A DNA stretch of 8,225 nt from AC-32 sp049644305. GTDB lineage: Bacteria; Actinomycetota; Thermoleophilia; Gaiellales; Gaiellaceae. The stretch spans positions 1 to 8,225 of the forward strand of contig JBARRQ010000052.1 in assembly GCA_049644305.1 (NCBI GenBank), written 5' to 3'. Of the stretch, positions 6,532 to 8,225 are shown one piece after another (positions within the stretch are counted from its first letter, which is position 1; every line of letters begins with the position of its first letter). The notes under the pieces were generated by a model, which saw only the letters and a program-made list of their open reading frames with translations, made no database searches and was not told where the DNA came from. The position numbers and the translations under genes are program-made.

Positions 6532-6777
6532 ATGGCGGCATCGCGAGAGGAAGTATTTGAGCGCGTCAAGGAAGTCCTGACGGAACAGCTCGGGGTCGAC
6601 GAGAACGAGGTCACCGAAGGCGCCTCTTTCCAGGAGGACCTCGACGCCGACTCGCTCGACCTCGTGGAGCTGATCATGGAGCTCGAGGACCAGTTCGGGA
6701 TCAAGATCTCGGACGAGGACGCCCAGAAGATCCAGACCGTCGGGCAAGCTGTCGACTACGTCGCAGCGCACCAGTAA
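6532..6777 (+). CDS. acpP: acyl carrier protein
   Basis: This is the 81-residue cytosolic carrier of fatty acid synthesis. The attachment site for 4'-phosphopantetheine is Ser41 in LDADSLDLVEL. It is followed by the acidic recognition helix (VELIMELEDQFGIKISDEDAQKI) and the closing TVGQAVDYV, all in standard spacing. The N-terminal helix EEVFERVKEVLTEQLGVDENEV is also typical. ATG 6532 is preceded by GAGGTGA (6524-6530), a good match to the anti-Shine-Dalgarno sequence. That site overlaps the plsX stop (6523-6525), so the two genes are coupled. A TAGCAT at 6491-6496 inside plsX could be an additional -10 box but lacks a -35. The product supplies acyl groups to PlsX; its arm derives from CoA made by the CoaD pathway. 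Confidence 0.97.
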   Translation: MAASREEVFERVKEVLTEQLGVDENEVTEGASFQEDLDADSLDLVELIMELEDQFGIKISDEDAQKIQTVGQAVDYVAAHQ

Positions 6778-7471
6778 CCGCGCCCCGGCCGGCCGCCCCG
6801 ACGAGCTGACCAGGCTCATCGAGGAGCTGCCTGAAGACCGGCTGGACAATGTCTTCACGCACAGCTCGTGGGCACCGGACCGCACGTCGTCCTACGAACG
6901 GCTCGAGTTTCTCGGTGACAGCGTGCTCGAGCTTGCGATCGCGCGTGCCCTCTACGACCGCTACCCGGATTTCTCGGAGGGACGCCTCGCGAAGATCCGC
7001 TCCCACGTCGTCTCGCGGGCCAGCTGCGCGGTGGTCGCGCGGGAGCTCGGGCTCGGGAAGGTGCTCGCCGAGCGCGGCGCCGACCTCGTGCCCGAAGAAG
7101 AGCTCGTCAAGCTCTCACGAAACCGGAACGTCCTCGCCGCGCTGCTCGAGGCGTCGCTGGCCGCGCTCTACCTGGAGCATGGGTTCGAGTCAATGGAGAG
7201 CGCCGTCGTGGCCGCCTTCGACGGTCGGATCGCCTATGCCCTGAATACCCACGTCGACCACAAGACGGAGCTCCAGGAGGAGCTGGCGCGCCGGGGCCGG
7301 CAGGTCACCTACTCGGTCCTCGACGTACAGGGCCCGCCGCATGATCGAACCTTCAAGTGTGCTGCCGTGATCGACGGCGTCGAGGCCGGCGTCGGCACGG
7401 GTCGAACCAAGAAGGCCGCCGAGCAGGCCGCAGCACGCGAGGCGCTCGACCAGCTTCTAGAAGCGGCGTAA
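6749..7471 (+). CDS. rnc: ribonuclease III (non-canonical start; one catalytic Asp replaced)
   Basis: RNase III cleaves double-stranded RNA and processes rRNA precursors. The signature YERLEFLGDSVLEL (Glu50, Glu53, Asp57 in this reading) and SEGRLAKIR mark the nuclease domain. HKTELQEELARRG through GRTKKAAEQAAAREAL (about 171-235) is the double-stranded RNA-binding domain. No ATG, GTG or TTG occurs in frame between the upstream stop (6671) and GTG 6923, which lies inside the signature motif and would remove its key acids. I place the start at CTG 6749, overlapping acpP, giving 240 residues beginning LSTTSQRTSNRAPAGRPDEL; CTG 6806 (221 residues) is the main alternative. In the second metal-binding motif (family ILADxxE) the sequence is VLAALLE, so the metal-ligand Asp is Ala131 while Glu134 remains. 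The frame is otherwise intact. Confidence 0.85.
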   Translation: MSTTSQRTSNRAPAGRPDELTRLIEELPEDRLDNVFTHSSWAPDRTSSYERLEFLGDSVLELAIARALYDRYPDFSEGRLAKIRSHVVSRASCAVVARELGLGKVLAERGADLVPEEELVKLSRNRNVLAALLEASLAALYLEHGFESMESAVVAAFDGRIAYALNTHVDHKTELQEELARRGRQVTYSVLDVQGPPHDRTFKCAAVIDGVEAGVGTGRTKKAAEQAAAREALDQLLEAA

Positions 7472-7512
7472 GGCACCGCGGTCGACCTGCCTTCTTCTCG
7501 AACGTACCGCTG

Positions 7513-7540
7513 TAGGATCGCGACCCCGGCCGAAAGGAGG
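7513..7540 (+). promoter_or_regulatory. candidate -10 box and strong ribosome binding site for the DUF1059-like gene
   Basis: TAGGAT (7513-7518, 4 of 6 to TATAAT) is followed by AAAGGAGG (7533-7540), the best Shine-Dalgarno match in the window, four bases before ATG 7545. The ribosome binding site is convincing. The promoter is weaker because no clear -35 box is present. Confidence 0.5.
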
Positions 7541-7544
7541 CCCG

Positions 7545-7703
7545 ATGGCGAAGCTGATCAACTGCGCCTGCGGGGCGACGATCCGCGGCGAGAGCGAGGA
7601 CGAGGTACTCGACAACGCCGAGGAGCACGTTCGCACGATGCACGCGGACACGGCCGACCAGTTCCCGCGCGAGACTCTCGCGGGCATGGTCGAGGACGAG
7701 TAG
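7545..7703 (+). CDS. small DUF1059-like protein
   Basis: This 52-residue acidic protein starts MAKLINCACGATIRGESEDE and ends at TAG 7701-7703. It has a Cys-x-Cys-Gly pair near the start (Cys7, Cys9) and two histidines in a helix (His28, His33: EEHVRTMHAD). That is the pattern of the DUF1059 family, whose members have a short Cys-rich strand, a DExEL-type helix and an HxxxxH segment. The four residues could bind a metal, giving a miniature zinc-finger-like fold; that is inference. The strong ribosome binding site directly upstream and the GC-rich third codon positions support real expression. The function of the family is unknown to me. It lies 73 bases after rnc and is followed by a strong hairpin, so it may be its own unit or the last gene of the plsX-acpP-rnc run. 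Confidence 0.82.
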   Translation: MAKLINCACGATIRGESEDEVLDNAEEHVRTMHADTADQFPRETLAGMVEDE

Positions 7704-7715
7704 CCGATTCGGAGC

Positions 7716-7741
7716 GGGGCGCGGCCAAGTCGCCGCGCCCC
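7716..7741 (+). terminator. strong GC hairpin, probable transcription terminator
   Basis: GGGGCGCGGC (7716-7725) pairs perfectly with GCCGCGCCCC (7732-7741) around a six-base loop (CAAGTC). It begins 13 bases after the DUF1059-like stop. The downstream bases are CTCTCGCCTTTCG, not a clean T-run, which is common for terminators in GC-rich actinobacteria. Confidence 0.7.
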
Positions 7742-7762
7742 CTCTCGCCTTTCGCCGCGCTC

Positions 7763-7791
7763 TTGACGGCGCTCGTAGCGGGGAGTACAAC
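7763..7791 (+). promoter_or_regulatory. sigma70-type promoter for the secreted NHL-like gene
   Basis: TTGACG (7763-7768, 5 of 6 to consensus) and TACAAC (7786-7791, 4 of 6) are exactly 17 bases apart. The expected start of transcription is near 7798, leaving a leader of about 30 bases that contains GGAGG (7816-7820) six bases before GTG 7827. It lies just after the strong hairpin, so a new transcription unit begins here. Confidence 0.65.
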
Positions 7792-7826
7792 CGGAGCTCC
7801 GCGGGTCGAGACCGGGGAGGTGGGCT

Positions 7827-8225
7827 GTGAGAGTGCTGGCGTTCGTTGCGCTCGCCGCCTGCCTCGGGCTTCTTGCCTCGACGCCGCCCGACAGAGGACT
7901 CGCAGTCGGGCCGCGGCCGGTAGCGCAGGCGACGATCCTCAAGTTCGTGCCCGGCGGCTCATTGGCCGTGCCGACGTCGCTGGCCGGCGGAACACTGAGC
8001 TTTGACCACCTCACCGGCGGGGTCGCCGCCGATACGGACGGCACGGTCTATGTCGGGGCCTGTGCCTCGGACTTCAAGAATCGGATCGTGGTCTTCGACA
8101 AGGACGGTAAGTACGTCCGGGACTTCGAGGCCGGCAATTGCGGTACCGGCGAGCCCGTGCGGATCGCCGTCGGCCCCGACCACCTGCTGTATGCGACGCG
8201 CATCGGGCCGAACAACGAGATCGGC
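7827..8225 (+). CDS. secreted or lipoprotein NHL/beta-propeller-like protein, N-terminal part (3' end outside window)
   Basis: 133 codons are visible before the window ends. The N-terminus MRVLAFVALAACLGLLAS is a signal peptide with a short basic start and hydrophobic core. LAAC at 9-12 resembles a lipobox, but hydrophobic residues continue past the Cys, so cleavage by signal peptidase I near PVAQA (about 31-35) is equally possible. From about residue 64 the chain shows NHL-type beta-propeller blades: GGVAADTDGTVYVGAC, then NRIVVFDKDGKYVRDF, then VRIAVGPDHLLYATR. The pattern is a strand, a D/G-rich turn and VYV or LYA. Such proteins act outside the cytoplasm in protein or ligand binding; the partner is not evident. 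GTG 7827 has GGAGG six bases upstream and its own promoter. Confidence 0.82.
   Translation, partial: MRVLAFVALAACLGLLASTPPDRGLAVGPRPVAQATILKFVPGGSLAVPTSLAGGTLSFDHLTGGVAADTDGTVYVGACASDFKNRIVVFDKDGKYVRDFEAGNCGTGEPVRIAVGPDHLLYATRIGPNNEIG

Noticed and set aside
6766..6780. Programmed +1 frameshift at the acpP stop (CAG TAA C) making an ACP-RNase III fusion
   Set aside because: It would explain the missing rnc start, but there is no Shine-Dalgarno-like stimulator just upstream or typical slippery codon, and ACP is needed as a free protein. A rare start codon or a sequence error is simpler.
7457..8044. Open frame of 195 codons on the - strand across the DUF1059-like gene and the following promoter
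   Set aside because: It would cover the strong hairpin, the promoter and the signal peptide region of the + strand genes, and its translation has no recognisable feature.

Overview
The window is high-GC bacterial chromosome. It reads as a run of housekeeping genes, all on the + strand: recG (3' end), rsmD, coaD, a small unknown gene, a SepIVA/DivIVA-like coiled-coil gene, a nitroreductase-fold gene, a DUF177 (YceD) gene, an ABC-F ATPase, rpmF, plsX, acpP, rnc, a tiny DUF1059-like gene, and the start of a secreted NHL-type protein. Gene order (rsmD-coaD, then SepIVA-DUF177-rpmF-rnc), frequent GTG/TTG starts and the mycobacterial-looking coiled-coil protein point to Actinomycetota. A deep-branching group such as Thermoleophilia/Gaiellales is my best guess, but this is an inference without database support.

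Layout. 1-1937 is a tight operon: recG stops 19 bases before rsmD, rsmD and coaD overlap by GTGA, and coaD overlaps a 107-residue unknown gene by ATGA. A candidate promoter at 1934-1963 then starts a second unit with the SepIVA-like gene. From 2484 to 3228 a nitroreductase-like gene sits between two diverged copies (61 of 74 positions identical) of a 73-74 base element; each copy can fold into two tandem hairpins. DUF177 follows, then a 102-base leader with inverted repeats and a strong ribosome binding site ahead of a TTG-started ABC-F gene. rpmF has a near-consensus -10 box eight bases before its GTG, so it is probably leaderless. plsX, acpP and rnc follow with gaps of 20 bases, 6 bases and an overlap. 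After rnc come the DUF1059-like gene, a strong GC hairpin (7716-7741), a good sigma70-type promoter (7763-7791) and the secreted protein, which runs off the right edge.

How the genes fit together. The themes are genome maintenance (RecG), ribosome biogenesis and translation (RsmD, DUF177, L32, RNase III, ABC-F), coenzyme A and lipid precursor supply (CoaD, PlsX, ACP) and septation (SepIVA-like). CoaD makes the CoA precursor whose phosphopantetheine arm is loaded on ACP; PlsX uses acyl-ACP to start phospholipid synthesis.

I see no dedicated new system such as a defence island, CRISPR array or biosynthetic cluster. The points most worth checking are: the RNase III gene, which has no ATG, GTG or TTG usable for a full-length protein and has Ala in place of a conserved metal-binding Asp; the duplicated two-hairpin element flanking the nitroreductase gene; the leader of the ABC-F gene; and the short SepIVA-like protein.
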